64,000 nucleotides of DNA from an uncultured Chlorobiaceae bacterium (GTDB taxonomy: Bacteria > Bacteroidota > Chlorobiia > Chlorobiales > Chlorobiaceae), in assembly GCA_903882665.1 (NCBI GenBank), contig CAIRXW010000047.1, positions 1-64,000 on the forward strand, in the 5' to 3' direction. Position 1 is the first letter of the stretch, and each line of letters opens with the position of its first letter. This document shows, piece by piece, positions 1 through 9,013 of the stretch. The translations under genes were made by a program, and so were the position numbers. The notes beneath the pieces are model-generated. The model worked only from the letters and a program-made list of their open reading frames with translations. It had not been told where the DNA came from and did not search any database.

Positions 1-3000
1 CGGCGGCGGCAGCATGGGCGCGCTGAACTTCACCGCCCTGGTCACGGTGACCGACAAAGACCATGACGGCGTCACGCTCGACAGCCTTGGCGGCGGCAGC
101 ACCCTCTTCAGTGTTGCGATCCAGAACGACGTGCCGATAGCGAATCAGGATTACAATCTTCCTCCTACAGATGAAGAAAATCAGCCGTGGTGGACGGTAG
201 TTGAGGGCGGAAATGGAGACAACAGTTCACCTGATTTTTTGAATACAAATCCTTTGTATAAAGTAACAGGGAATGTGTTGACAAACGATCTGGTTGGTAC
301 AGATGAAAACATGAGTCTGATTTCATTCGTCTATACCAATGAGAGCGGTAATCAGGAAACAGGAACAGTTGGTCAGTGGGCAAATACCCAATACGGCGCG
401 CTCAAGGTTATGAATACTGGTGATTTTCAGTATATATCTGATCCATACAGTACTCATCCGTCAAGCAATTATTTGATTGAGAATGTAACCTATACCGTTC
501 GAGATGCTGATAACGATCTTGCAACCGCAGATTTTAAAATAAAGGTTACCGATACCGAATCATCCATCGAAACACCGCTTTCAGTTTCTCTTGATGAGAA
601 ATATCTTCCAGAAGGGAGTGCGCCAGATTCAGCAGAAACATCAAAATCCAAGCCAATAGTAATTACTCAGGGAAAAGATCCCAAAGAGCTCTTTTTCAAT
701 TACAAGGTTATCGGGGAGGTACTAAGCATTGCTGGTAAACAAATCACAACAAATTCTGAAGAGCTGAATTCTCCTCTCTTTAGTGCGTTAACGTCCAAAA
801 ACAGGAAACTGACCTATACGTTAAGTGGTGACAAGAGAACTCTGACGGCTTTCACAACCGTTGGAAACGAAACAGTGTTTACCGTTGAGATTGTAGGAAA
901 TCAAGACTTTGGCGGCACTCCGTCATACAAGTTCACGCTTTATCAGCCTCTTGATCATATTCCTGATCTGCCAGGCTACCCGGGTACAGAGATACGTCCA
1001 AACCAGATCGATCTTATGTTTGATCTGGCAATCTGGGACAAAAATGAGCAGCTTGATTTGAAGCCCGTTCAGATTACGATAACCATTATTGATGATGATC
1101 CGTTGTCTACATCAAAGGTTATGACTGTTGTGGAGGATAGTTTAACTGCGGCCAATACCATTACCACGAGCGCTGACGCAACACCGTCCAACACAACGGT
1201 TCCTGCAAAAGGAGCGCAAGATGGGCCGCAACATGGTTCGGCAGTCGTAAACCCGAATGGTACTATTACCTATACTCCTGATGGAAATTACAGTGGGCAG
1301 GATTCATTTATCTATACAAATGTCGATGAGAGTGGGACTCGTGTTTCAGTGACGGTGAATGTCACGATTAATCCGATATCCGACCTGCCAACCGTACAGT
1401 CGAACTATACCATTGTTACACCGGAAGATCAGCCGGTTTCGCTTGGCCTTTTGTATGACCCGACAGGATCGCATCCAGGATTATTGCATGTAACCGACAA
1501 TACGGATCAGACAGCTCCTGCTGTTGATACTTTTGATAATCCTGAGCGGCTTGGCGCAATAACCCTGAGCGACATTCCTGCTGGCGCGAAGATTTTAATG
1601 GCTGATGGCACGCCTCTTTTTGGTGATACACCTGCATCATTTACCATTCTGCTGGTTCAGGCTGATGGCGTTACACCGATAATTGGCACTGATGGCAAGC
1701 CGCTCTTTGTCAACGGTACGACTGCTGATAAACAGTTGACCATTTCGGATTATGAAGGGCTGCAGATTCTCCCGCCGCCGGATAATGCGGCCAACTTCAC
1801 CGTGAAGATGAGCGTTACCGAGTATGAGGTCAATAATGCTGGAGCAGTAATCAATGCTCCGGACACCTTGGGCAAAACTTCGCATACCGCAGTAACGGTT
1901 GATGTCAGCGCCGTAACTGACCGCGTTGATCTGCAATGGAACACGGTGCCGGAATTCCCCGATCATTTCGGAGCAATACCTTATCCCCTGAATGAGATAA
2001 AGGATACCGTGCAGGACGGAACGCTCTATAAGTGGATCAATGAGGATGAAACCTTCCGTCTCGACACCATCCTCGGCTATAATGCCAATGATCCTGCCGA
2101 CTTTGGTGGCCTGAACGGAAATGATGCCGACGGCAGCGAGCATCGCTGGATTGTCATCGGAGACCCCGCTGGAACACTGTTGCCCGCAGGCTCCACCGTG
2201 TGGGTTGACGGTGTCGTAAAAAGCCCGGAAGCGGATCGTACCTATAAAATAGATATGGTATCGAGTTTCAATAATCTGCCGAAGATTGAAATTAAACCAC
2301 CGGCGGATTTCAGCGGCAATATTGAAAATATCCCCATAACGCTGCTGGCAAAGGATACCGATACCGACACAGTGGTAACAACCCTTACCAAAACCGACAG
2401 TGTTACACTCTCGTTGTATGTGAATCCGGTAGCAAACGATATTGTGGCTCCGGACGTTTCAACACCGGAAGACACTGCGGTGAAGTTTATGGAAAAGATG
2501 GCCGTTTCCGACGCCCTGAATGGCGGCCTTACCAGCGGTGGTGTTGAGCTCATTACAGCAATAACAATTCTTGCCCTGACCCCTGGGTGCGTAATACGGG
2601 ATAGTTTAAATACTATTGTCTTTACCGGTGATGGTACGACTTCCTATACCATACCGTCAGGCGATGTCTCGGGCGGGGCATTTACAAACTATACGGTTCA
2701 GCCTCCGGCGCAAAGCAGTCTTGATATGACAGTGACAGTTCGGGTAACAACAACAGATACCGCAACGGTAAATGGTGTTGACGTTACCGATACCAAAACC
2801 GCAGAACACGACATCATGGTTACCGTTACACCGGTCGCAGAGGTGATCGGCATGGACAACGACATGAATGGAGTTTCGGACAATCTGTTTCCTGTAAATC
2901 ATCTGCTCTATGAAACGATCTACCCCGACTCTGACGGAAACAGTGTTGCCGATCTGCAGATGAACGGGAGTTTTATATTTTCTACGCCGGTCAATGAAGA

Positions 3001-6000
3001 TACACCTATCACCTTCAACGAAAGCTCTGGCCTCTATGTGGATCAAAATGGAGCTCCTGTTACAGGCTCACCCCAGATCTTTGATTTTCAAACGGCATGG
3101 TATAATGCCGATGGTTTTTCAATATTACCTGAAGGTTCTGAAAAAACCTGGGCGGTGCTCACACCGAAGAGTTCAACTAATCAACTGCTACTCGGTTCAA
3201 CCTTTACCTATAACGACGGATCACTGAAAACCATTCTCTACAATGGAACAGCGGAGATCGAGTCAAAATATCTTTCTACCGTCACCTTCCAGCCCCCACC
3301 ATACTTTGCTGAATCGAAAATAAAAGTGGTTGTCCAGGCAAAAACGGTCGATTATGACCAGGATAATCCTGCCATAACCGACACAAAAATTACCGGTGAG
3401 GTGGTGCTGACCTTTGACTATAATCCAGTGGCAAATCAGGCGACCCTTGCCGTAACCTCTCCTGCCTCAGTCAATGAGGATAGCGTTAAACAACTCTTTA
3501 TTCGCCCGACTTCTCCCGATACGGATGGATCGGAGAGATTTACTGTAACAATTACGGGTATTCCTGCCGGTTCGGAAATGATATACGATGGAAGCACCAT
3601 CTATGCAAAAACCGATGTCAGCGGCACAGTAATTATCCCGCTGTTTGATACCTCAAAAGTGCTGACCATACAGCCGCCTCTGAACAGCAATGTGGATTTT
3701 AATCTGCATGTTACTGCCCATACAGTTGAACAGCTCAATTTAGAACAGGGGCCGGTAAGCCAGACTCTCGATATCGCGCTCAATATCAAGGGATTTGCCG
3801 ATCCCGTTACGCTGGGAACCACAACTCCGGGATTTGCCGAGAGTCGTCTCGACAGCAATGTTGACACGATAGCCATGAGCAGCGTTATTACATCAGCGAC
3901 GCTCTTTGACAATGACGGTTCTGAAATACTCTCCGTCTATTTTACAGGCCTCCCTGATGGTTTTGCGATAGACGGACCACATGTTGCTTTTCTTGGTGGT
4001 ACCGGCACTGCCCGCCGTTGGCTCCTTACCCCTGGTGACTTTGCCAACACAACCATGAGCGTTCCGAAAAATTTCAGCGGCACCATCAACTTTCAGGGTG
4101 TTCCCGTAACAACGGAAAATGATGGTAACTCCCTGACCGGTTCAACCTTGCCCCTGAGCATCACGGTTTCGCCTTCACCCGAAGCCACCATTGTGAGCTC
4201 GACCACGTTGAGTGAGGATCAACTGGCAAGGGTTAACTTTGATCTTCAGCAACACAACGGTGACAGCAATGAAAGCCTTCAATCGCTCTGGATAAAGGCG
4301 GCCGATGTTGATGGCAAGGATTTTACCCTCTATTATGACAGTGACGGTATCGGAGGCAGCGCACCAAAAACCTTTGCTGCGGCAGGGTTCGTGGCCGATG
4401 GAGGGTATTACAAACTCACTGCGACCGAGTCTCAGCACATCTACGTCCAGAATCTGCACGATAAAAGTGGCACCTATTCCTTTGAAGTACAGTATGAAAT
4501 TACCGATCCAACCAGTGATGGAACAACGGTACCGATTATTGCTCCTGGTGGAGCTCTCACAGGCTTCAGTGCAAATAGTGCAACACAGCAAACAACTCAA
4601 AGCTATACCCTGCAGGTCAATGCCGTAACCGATCCGATCAGCGGCTTAATTGAAATCGTTACCGCTTTTGACCGAACAGCTCCACCTGATACCGATATAA
4701 AAAACGGAAACGAGATCACCATCTATGGCGGGACAACCCTTACCATACCGGTCAGGGTTACCCAGGTTGATGATCCTGCTGAAAACCCCGGCGGCCAGGA
4801 TCTCGATGGCAGTGAACTCCTGAAACGCTTTTTTCTTGACGGGGTGCCGGACGGGATCACTGTTGTGGGAGGAACCTATATCGGCGACTCCATTACGACT
4901 CCCAATACCGCTCGCTGGCTCTTTGATATTCCTGACACTCCGTTTACAACAAGTGATGGCGGCTCACTCATGCAGAATATCACCCTGAATATTGATGGAA
5001 CTGTGGCGCAGCTTGCGGCTCTCGGCACACAAACCATTACCATTACAGCAGAAAGCCAGGATACCGGATCGGCAATAGTCAGAAGTGCGGCTGTTTCGGT
5101 GATTCTGACATTTGATACTCTCTTTAATGAAAGCGGAGCGCAGCTTGGTACCCCGGCTCATATTGACGCATGGGCGCTCAATCCCTCGTTTGCAGCCGAA
5201 GAGGATCATGCGTCAAAGCTTGCTGAGCTGACGTCGGCAACAATCAGTGGAAGTGGAAACTTCAGTATTACCCTGAAAAACGTTCCTGACGGAACCGTCG
5301 TTACCGGTATGACATACATGGAGTTACCTGGCGGCGAAAAACTCTATACGTCATCAAGTACGGGCAATAATGCGGAACTCCAGAACCTGCTCGACAGCAT
5401 TACGCTGCAACCACCGGCCAACTGGAACGAGAATAATCATAACAACCTGTTTGCATTCGATCTTACCCTCACCACCTACGCATCCGGCGGTCAGCAGGAG
5501 GCTTCGTCGTTTGTCGCACAGCCTGAAGTACTGCCGGTAACCGACCCGACCACCATCAACATTATCGCTCCACCAGTCGACGAGGATCACAGCGAAACCT
5601 TTACCATTTCATTCAGCAACCCGGCAGACGACATTTATGCCAACCTGGTTGATGGAACGCTCTACCTCAAGGTTGATGAAAGCACCATGGTACCGACTTC
5701 GGGAGGCATATTGAGCTACAACGGTTCACCGATAACAGCGGAAACGGTTTCAGGGGTTTCCGGTGTTCCTGATGGCTCCTATTATCGCATCACCGGAGTT
5801 GACAACAGCTCAACCCTGACCTTTCTCTATACCCCTAAAAGCAATGCCTCCGGCAGTGTCGGGGTGATGGCCTACATCAGAAACCACGAGAGCAATGCCG
5901 ATAGTGCGGACATAGTAACCAGCAGCAAGTCAGCAACCGTCACCATTAATCCGGTCATTGACGGCTACCAGGTTACCTCCACCATTACAGCCATTGGAGA

Positions 6001-7123
6001 TGAAGATACCAAAATTCCTCTTGTACTCTCCGGTGCAGGCCTGATTGACAGTGATGGATCGGAATCGGTTAAAAGCATACTGCTGGAAGACGTACACAAT
6101 GATTATCTGGTCTATGCCGGTGCCGATGCAGCCTCAGCCGTGCTGGCACTGAATGCCGGACGGGATATCCTGACAGGGCACAATACCTGGACGCTCGGCT
6201 CTTCGGTTCCGGCCTACATTGCCATTCTGGCGCCTAAAAATGTCAGCGCTACGATAACCGATATTGCGCTTACCGTTTTTACCGCTGAAAATGGTCTGAC
6301 AACCCTTCGCAAGGACTCATTCCTTTTTGATCTTGTGGTAAAACCGGTTGCCGATGGCATCACCATCAACCCGACACACTCCTTCGGCACAGAGGGGCAG
6401 AAGGTACCAATCAATCTGAATGCCTCAATGGCTGATTTTGACGGATCGGAAACCGCTACCTTTACCTTGCAGGGACTTGGCCAGTATGCCTCCTTCTATG
6501 GCGCATCAGGCTCCCTGTTACCTGCGGTGAGCTATAACAGCGGCAACGATACCTACACCCTTTCAAGCCTGACGGTTGATGACACCAATAACCTTTCGGT
6601 AATACAGTCGGCAAGGAACATTGCCGGGGTAACGGTAACGGCCTATACGCTCGATAACGGCTCTGCTGTGCCATCCGCAACGGTTTCAGGTTCGTTTTCA
6701 CTGAATATTGCAGCAATCACTCCAACGTCCGGTAATGACATCCTGCTCTACGACCGGGAAGCTGATCTTGCCGGTACCCGCAGTTATAACGCTCTCGCAG
6801 GTGAAGATACTCTGGTGCTTCGGCTGGGTGAGAGTATTGATTTTGCTGCGGATCGATCCAGTCAGTCAATTTCCAATATCGAAACCATTGATCTGACCGT
6901 AAGTGGTAATCACTCCCTCCAGAACATCACTTATCAGGATGTGCTTGCCCTGACCGATTTGCGCCATGAGCTCTACATTCTCGGAGACAGTGGTGATACA
7001 CTCCATCTTGACGACTTAAACGGCTGGAACGCTCCCGTTGTCAGCGGAAGCTACAACCTCTACACCAATACTACTGATCCAACGGTTAAACTCTATGTTG
7101 ACCCGACAATCACCCAGAGTTAA
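1..7123 (+). CDS. Giant repeat-rich surface/adhesin protein, 3' part (5' end outside window)
   Basis: The frame is open from the first bases, and the Gly-Gly-Gly-Ser stretch before the first Met resembles one a few residues later, so the N-terminus lies upstream. More than 2,370 residues are visible, almost entirely immunoglobulin/cadherin-like beta repeats of roughly 100-200 residues. One unit at about residues 357-460 looks like a tandem-95 repeat. Many later units end in a strand with the signature QPP or APP followed by Phe/Ile (for example near residues 594, 760, 895, 1095 and 1215). The last 130 residues contain SGNDIL and an Asp/Gly-rich segment like the C-terminal targets of type I secreted RTX/BapA-type adhesins. 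Surface location and adhesion are inferred. No secretion genes are visible here. A hairpin terminator follows. Confidence 0.85.
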   Translation, partial: GGGSMGALNFTALVTVTDKDHDGVTLDSLGGGSTLFSVAIQNDVPIANQDYNLPPTDEENQPWWTVVEGGNGDNSSPDFLNTNPLYKVTGNVLTNDLVGTDENMSLISFVYTNESGNQETGTVGQWANTQYGALKVMNTGDFQYISDPYSTHPSSNYLIENVTYTVRDADNDLATADFKIKVTDTESSIETPLSVSLDEKYLPEGSAPDSAETSKSKPIVITQGKDPKELFFNYKVIGEVLSIAGKQITTNSEELNSPLFSALTSKNRKLTYTLSGDKRTLTAFTTVGNETVFTVEIVGNQDFGGTPSYKFTLYQPLDHIPDLPGYPGTEIRPNQIDLMFDLAIWDKNEQLDLKPVQITITIIDDDPLSTSKVMTVVEDSLTAANTITTSADATPSNTTVPAKGAQDGPQHGSAVVNPNGTITYTPDGNYSGQDSFIYTNVDESGTRVSVTVNVTINPISDLPTVQSNYTIVTPEDQPVSLGLLYDPTGSHPGLLHVTDNTDQTAPAVDTFDNPERLGAITLSDIPAGAKILMADGTPLFGDTPASFTILLVQADGVTPIIGTDGKPLFVNGTTADKQLTISDYEGLQILPPPDNAANFTVKMSVTEYEVNNAGAVINAPDTLGKTSHTAVTVDVSAVTDRVDLQWNTVPEFPDHFGAIPYPLNEIKDTVQDGTLYKWINEDETFRLDTILGYNANDPADFGGLNGNDADGSEHRWIVIGDPAGTLLPAGSTVWVDGVVKSPEADRTYKIDMVSSFNNLPKIEIKPPADFSGNIENIPITLLAKDTDTDTVVTTLTKTDSVTLSLYVNPVANDIVAPDVSTPEDTAVKFMEKMAVSDALNGGLTSGGVELITAITILALTPGCVIRDSLNTIVFTGDGTTSYTIPSGDVSGGAFTNYTVQPPAQSSLDMTVTVRVTTTDTATVNGVDVTDTKTAEHDIMVTVTPVAEVIGMDNDMNGVSDNLFPVNHLLYETIYPDSDGNSVADLQMNGSFIFSTPVNEDTPITFNESSGLYVDQNGAPVTGSPQIFDFQTAWYNADGFSILPEGSEKTWAVLTPKSSTNQLLLGSTFTYNDGSLKTILYNGTAEIESKYLSTVTFQPPPYFAESKIKVVVQAKTVDYDQDNPAITDTKITGEVVLTFDYNPVANQATLAVTSPASVNEDSVKQLFIRPTSPDTDGSERFTVTITGIPAGSEMIYDGSTIYAKTDVSGTVIIPLFDTSKVLTIQPPLNSNVDFNLHVTAHTVEQLNLEQGPVSQTLDIALNIKGFADPVTLGTTTPGFAESRLDSNVDTIAMSSVITSATLFDNDGSEILSVYFTGLPDGFAIDGPHVAFLGGTGTARRWLLTPGDFANTTMSVPKNFSGTINFQGVPVTTENDGNSLTGSTLPLSITVSPSPEATIVSSTTLSEDQLARVNFDLQQHNGDSNESLQSLWIKAADVDGKDFTLYYDSDGIGGSAPKTFAAAGFVADGGYYKLTATESQHIYVQNLHDKSGTYSFEVQYEITDPTSDGTTVPIIAPGGALTGFSANSATQQTTQSYTLQVNAVTDPISGLIEIVTAFDRTAPPDTDIKNGNEITIYGGTTLTIPVRVTQVDDPAENPGGQDLDGSELLKRFFLDGVPDGITVVGGTYIGDSITTPNTARWLFDIPDTPFTTSDGGSLMQNITLNIDGTVAQLAALGTQTITITAESQDTGSAIVRSAAVSVILTFDTLFNESGAQLGTPAHIDAWALNPSFAAEEDHASKLAELTSATISGSGNFSITLKNVPDGTVVTGMTYMELPGGEKLYTSSSTGNNAELQNLLDSITLQPPANWNENNHNNLFAFDLTLTTYASGGQQEASSFVAQPEVLPVTDPTTINIIAPPVDEDHSETFTISFSNPADDIYANLVDGTLYLKVDESTMVPTSGGILSYNGSPITAETVSGVSGVPDGSYYRITGVDNSSTLTFLYTPKSNASGSVGVMAYIRNHESNADSADIVTSSKSATVTINPVIDGYQVTSTITAIGDEDTKIPLVLSGAGLIDSDGSESVKSILLEDVHNDYLVYAGADAASAVLALNAGRDILTGHNTWTLGSSVPAYIAILAPKNVSATITDIALTVFTAENGLTTLRKDSFLFDLVVKPVADGITINPTHSFGTEGQKVPINLNASMADFDGSETATFTLQGLGQYASFYGASGSLLPAVSYNSGNDTYTLSSLTVDDTNNLSVIQSARNIAGVTVTAYTLDNGSAVPSATVSGSFSLNIAAITPTSGNDILLYDREADLAGTRSYNALAGEDTLVLRLGESIDFAADRSSQSISNIETIDLTVSGNHSLQNITYQDVLALTDLRHELYILGDSGDTLHLDDLNGWNAPVVSGSYNLYTNTTDPTVKLYVDPTITQS

Positions 7124-7156
7124 CACCGGGATAAATTCAGGGAAGGCATTTCGGCA

Positions 7157-7193
7157 CACCCTCTCTCCAATCGCAAAACATGGAGAGAGGGTG
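7157..7193 (+). terminator. Intrinsic terminator after the giant adhesin
   Basis: A perfect 13-bp stem (arms 7157-7169 and 7181-7193, CACCCTCTCTCCA and its complement) with an 11-nt loop is followed at 7200-7208 by a T-rich run. It lies 34 bp after the stop codon of the giant protein and separates it from modE. Confidence 0.8.
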
Positions 7194-7356
7194 GAACGAG
7201 TTTTGTTTTATCATTTGCCTGTGAAGACGTATCTTGCTGTCATAAAATCAATACCTTGAACATATCAAGCAGAAGAATCATGCCTACTTCCCTGAAAGGC
7301 TACGCTAATCAAATCGGCAACAGGAGCAGAGCGGCCATTGCAGGAGGAGAGGCTGG

Positions 7357-8166
7357 ATGAAAAGCAAAAAAGAGGCGATTGGCCTTGAGGGCTCCATCTG
7401 GTTTCAAAAAGCGGAAAACAGGTTTCTTGGCGCTGACCGTATTGCCTTGCTCGAAAAAATCGATGAGCTCGGCTCCATCAGCAGTGCAGCCAAAGCTGAA
7501 GGTATCAGCTATAAAACAGCATGGCATCTGGTCAACATGATGAACAACCTCTCCGAAAAACCTCTGGTAGAGCGCATGACAGGAGGAAAAGGGGGCGGTG
7601 GCACTCTCCTGACCAGAGAGGGAAAAAAAATTATTGAGCAGTTCCGGGTTGTTCAGGAGGAGCACCGGAAGTTTCTCCAGAATCTTGAGGGGCGTCTTGG
7701 GGATGCCCGTCACCTTTATCAATTTCTTAAAAGAATATCCATGAAAATCAGTGCACGTAACGTTTTTTCAGGTACGGTAGAAAAAGTGACCAGAGGAGCC
7801 GTCAACGCAGAGGTTATCCTTCTGCTCAAAGGCGAAACCCGCATTACCTCGATCATCACCATTGGGGCCGTTGATAACCTCGGCCTGAAAGAGGGGATGA
7901 ATGCCTATGCCATCATTAAATCAAGCTCCATCATTATCGCCCAGGAGTTGCACGATGCAAAACTGAGTGCACGCAACATCCTGCCGGGCAAGATCAGCAA
8001 GCTTATCGAGGGGCCGGTCAGCACGGAAGTTGATCTGGAAATTGGTGAAGGTAACGTTATTTCAGCCATCATCACTCACGGTAGTTCTGAAAAGCTGTCA
8101 CTGAAAGAGGGTGACACTGCCTGTGCGGTGTTTAAGGCATCAAGCGTTATCATCGGGGTAAGCTGA
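7357..8166 (+). CDS. modE: ModE-family molybdate-responsive transcriptional regulator
   Basis: The 269-residue protein has the E. coli ModE layout. An N-terminal winged helix-turn-helix (about residues 20-115, with SISSAAKAEGISYKTAW) is followed by two Mop domains, each opening with the molybdate-binding pattern SARN-x-x-x-G (residues 131-196 and 203-268). Family members bind molybdate or tungstate and control molybdate uptake and cofactor genes. A purine-rich ribosome site (GGAGGAGAGG) precedes the ATG. No modABC transporter lies beside it. The molybdenum cofactor genes of this window are 32 kb away and may be among its targets, which is inference. Confidence 0.93.
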   Translation: MKSKKEAIGLEGSIWFQKAENRFLGADRIALLEKIDELGSISSAAKAEGISYKTAWHLVNMMNNLSEKPLVERMTGGKGGGGTLLTREGKKIIEQFRVVQEEHRKFLQNLEGRLGDARHLYQFLKRISMKISARNVFSGTVEKVTRGAVNAEVILLLKGETRITSIITIGAVDNLGLKEGMNAYAIIKSSSIIIAQELHDAKLSARNILPGKISKLIEGPVSTEVDLEIGEGNVISAIITHGSSEKLSLKEGDTACAVFKASSVIIGVS

Positions 8167-8249
8167 ATTAAAAAAATCGACTTTTTTTTTGGAAAATTCC
8201 TGAAAAATGGTTAACAATCGTTAATAAATAAATTAACAAGTGGTGACCT

Positions 8250-8348
8250 ATGAAATCAATGACTTCGATAACCCTTATGATGTGCTGCTGCTGCTGTTGC
8301 CATAAGCTGCACTATTCTGGCAAAAGGATATCGGAAAAGAGATTGTAA
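8250..8348 (+). CDS. Polycysteine leader peptide (32 aa), candidate cysteine attenuator
   Basis: A 33-codon frame begins ATG at 8250. GGTGA lies 3 nt upstream; a second in-frame ATG at 8259 gives longer spacing. Codons 10-17 read Met-Met followed by six consecutive Cys codons (five TGC, one TGT; 8283-8300). The frame stops at 8348, 36 nt before a strong intrinsic terminator. The next genes are a DUF4395 protein, O-acetylhomoserine sulfhydrylase and, further on, cysK and cysE. A short frame with clustered codons for the pathway's end product, placed before a terminator and the biosynthetic genes, is the classic layout of ribosome-mediated attenuation. Polycysteine leaders with this job are known in mycobacteria. 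The function here is inferred. Confidence 0.72.
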   Translation: MKSMTSITLMMCCCCCCHKLHYSGKRISEKRL

Positions 8349-8391
8349 CTCACTCATGGTTTCATGAAGTACATATAGTCTTTCAAGCCGG
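8299..8391 (+). promoter_or_regulatory. Candidate antiterminator pairing in the polycysteine leader
   Basis: CTGGC (8317-8321) can pair with GCCGG (8387-8391) with one G-U pair, and AAAG (8323-8326) can pair with CTTT (8380-8383). This would tie up the left arm of the terminator at 8385-8413. GCCA at 8299-8302, overlapping the last Cys codon, can instead pair with TGGC at 8318-8321. A ribosome stalled on the Cys codons would leave 8317-8326 free to form the antiterminator. A ribosome reaching the stop codon at 8346 would cover or displace it. A further small hairpin sits between (TCATG 8354-8358 with CATGA 8363-8367). The pairings were found by eye and no energies were calculated. Confidence 0.45.
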
Positions 8392-8413
8392 TTCTGAATG
8401 TCAGAACCGGCTT
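8385..8413 (+). terminator. Intrinsic terminator between the polycysteine leader and the sulfur genes
   Basis: A perfect 13-bp stem (AAGCCGGTTCTGA at 8385-8397 and its complement at 8401-8413) with a 3-nt loop is followed by seven or more T residues. It lies 36 nt after the leader stop codon and 50 nt before the DUF4395 gene. It would therefore end transcription before the structural genes unless it is overridden. Confidence 0.88.
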
Positions 8414-8463
8414 TTTTTATTTTTACCCTATCATCAACTATAACAAAAAGATAACGCGCCATC

Positions 8464-8928
8464 ATGTCATCGACAGAAACATCTTCATCATCACCCACAT
8501 GCCTTGGCATACCCTTGCCGATTGTCTCACTGAACCGCGTGGTACTGCTCACGGGCATCACCGCAGCCATTGTGTTCCAGCAACCGCTGCTCACCACTGT
8601 GCTGTTTTTTATCATTCTTTCAGCGGTTGTCTTCGGGCCAAAAGGAAGTCTCATTTTCTTTGTCGGGTCACGCTTGTTTGCCCGCCAAAACCTGAATGCC
8701 AAAACTGAAGACCCGAAACTCATGCGGTTCAATAACTCCATTGCTGCCATTCTGCTTGGCGGCGCACAGATCGCGTTCCTGCTGGGAGCACCTCTGGCAG
8801 GCTGGATTTTTTCGGGCTTTGTGGCCATTGCCGCCGCAATAGCGCTTGCAGGGTTCTGCTTCGGCTGCTTCCTCTTTTACCAATTCAATTTGCAGCGGTT
8901 CAAGTTTTTCGGCCAGCAACAAAATTAA
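8464..8928 (+). CDS. DUF4395 family integral membrane protein
   Basis: The 154-residue protein carries the family's N-terminal CLGIPLP...LNR motif (residues 13-27). It has four hydrophobic stretches, two around residues 29-62 and two around 93-140, with a charged loop between the pairs. DUF4395 proteins are often encoded beside sulfurtransferase or thioredoxin-like genes, but their function is not established. Here the gene is the first one behind the polycysteine leader and its terminator and precedes O-acetylhomoserine sulfhydrylase. A role in sulfur-compound handling or transport is a reasonable inference only. The ribosome site is weak. Confidence 0.75.
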   Translation: MSSTETSSSSPTCLGIPLPIVSLNRVVLLTGITAAIVFQQPLLTTVLFFIILSAVVFGPKGSLIFFVGSRLFARQNLNAKTEDPKLMRFNNSIAAILLGGAQIAFLLGAPLAGWIFSGFVAIAAAIALAGFCFGCFLFYQFNLQRFKFFGQQQN

Positions 8929-8945
8929 CGTATCGTACGGAGTGC

Positions 8946-8965
8946 GGGCACGGCATGCCGTGCCC
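8946..8965. repeat. 20-bp perfect palindrome (REP-like)
   Basis: GGGCACGGCATGCCGTGCCC is a perfect 20-bp palindrome between the DUF4395 and O-acetylhomoserine sulfhydrylase genes. A related, less perfect element occurs at 14485-14514 with the same GGGG-Y-ACG-CATG-CGT-CCC plan. It looks like a dispersed intergenic palindrome, possibly an mRNA-stabilising or processing hairpin. It has no T-tract, so it is not a typical terminator. Confidence 0.6.
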
Positions 8966-9013
8966 CAACAGTGTACCAACCAATCAACCAACCAAACAGA
9001 GGAGAGAATCCCG

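Noticed and set aside
8256-8828. Long minus-strand frame (190 codons) across the leader and DUF4395 gene
   Set aside because: It is opposite a clear DUF4395 frame and the Cys leader, and its Ser/Arg/Lys-rich product matches no family. It is a shadow of the plus-strand genes.
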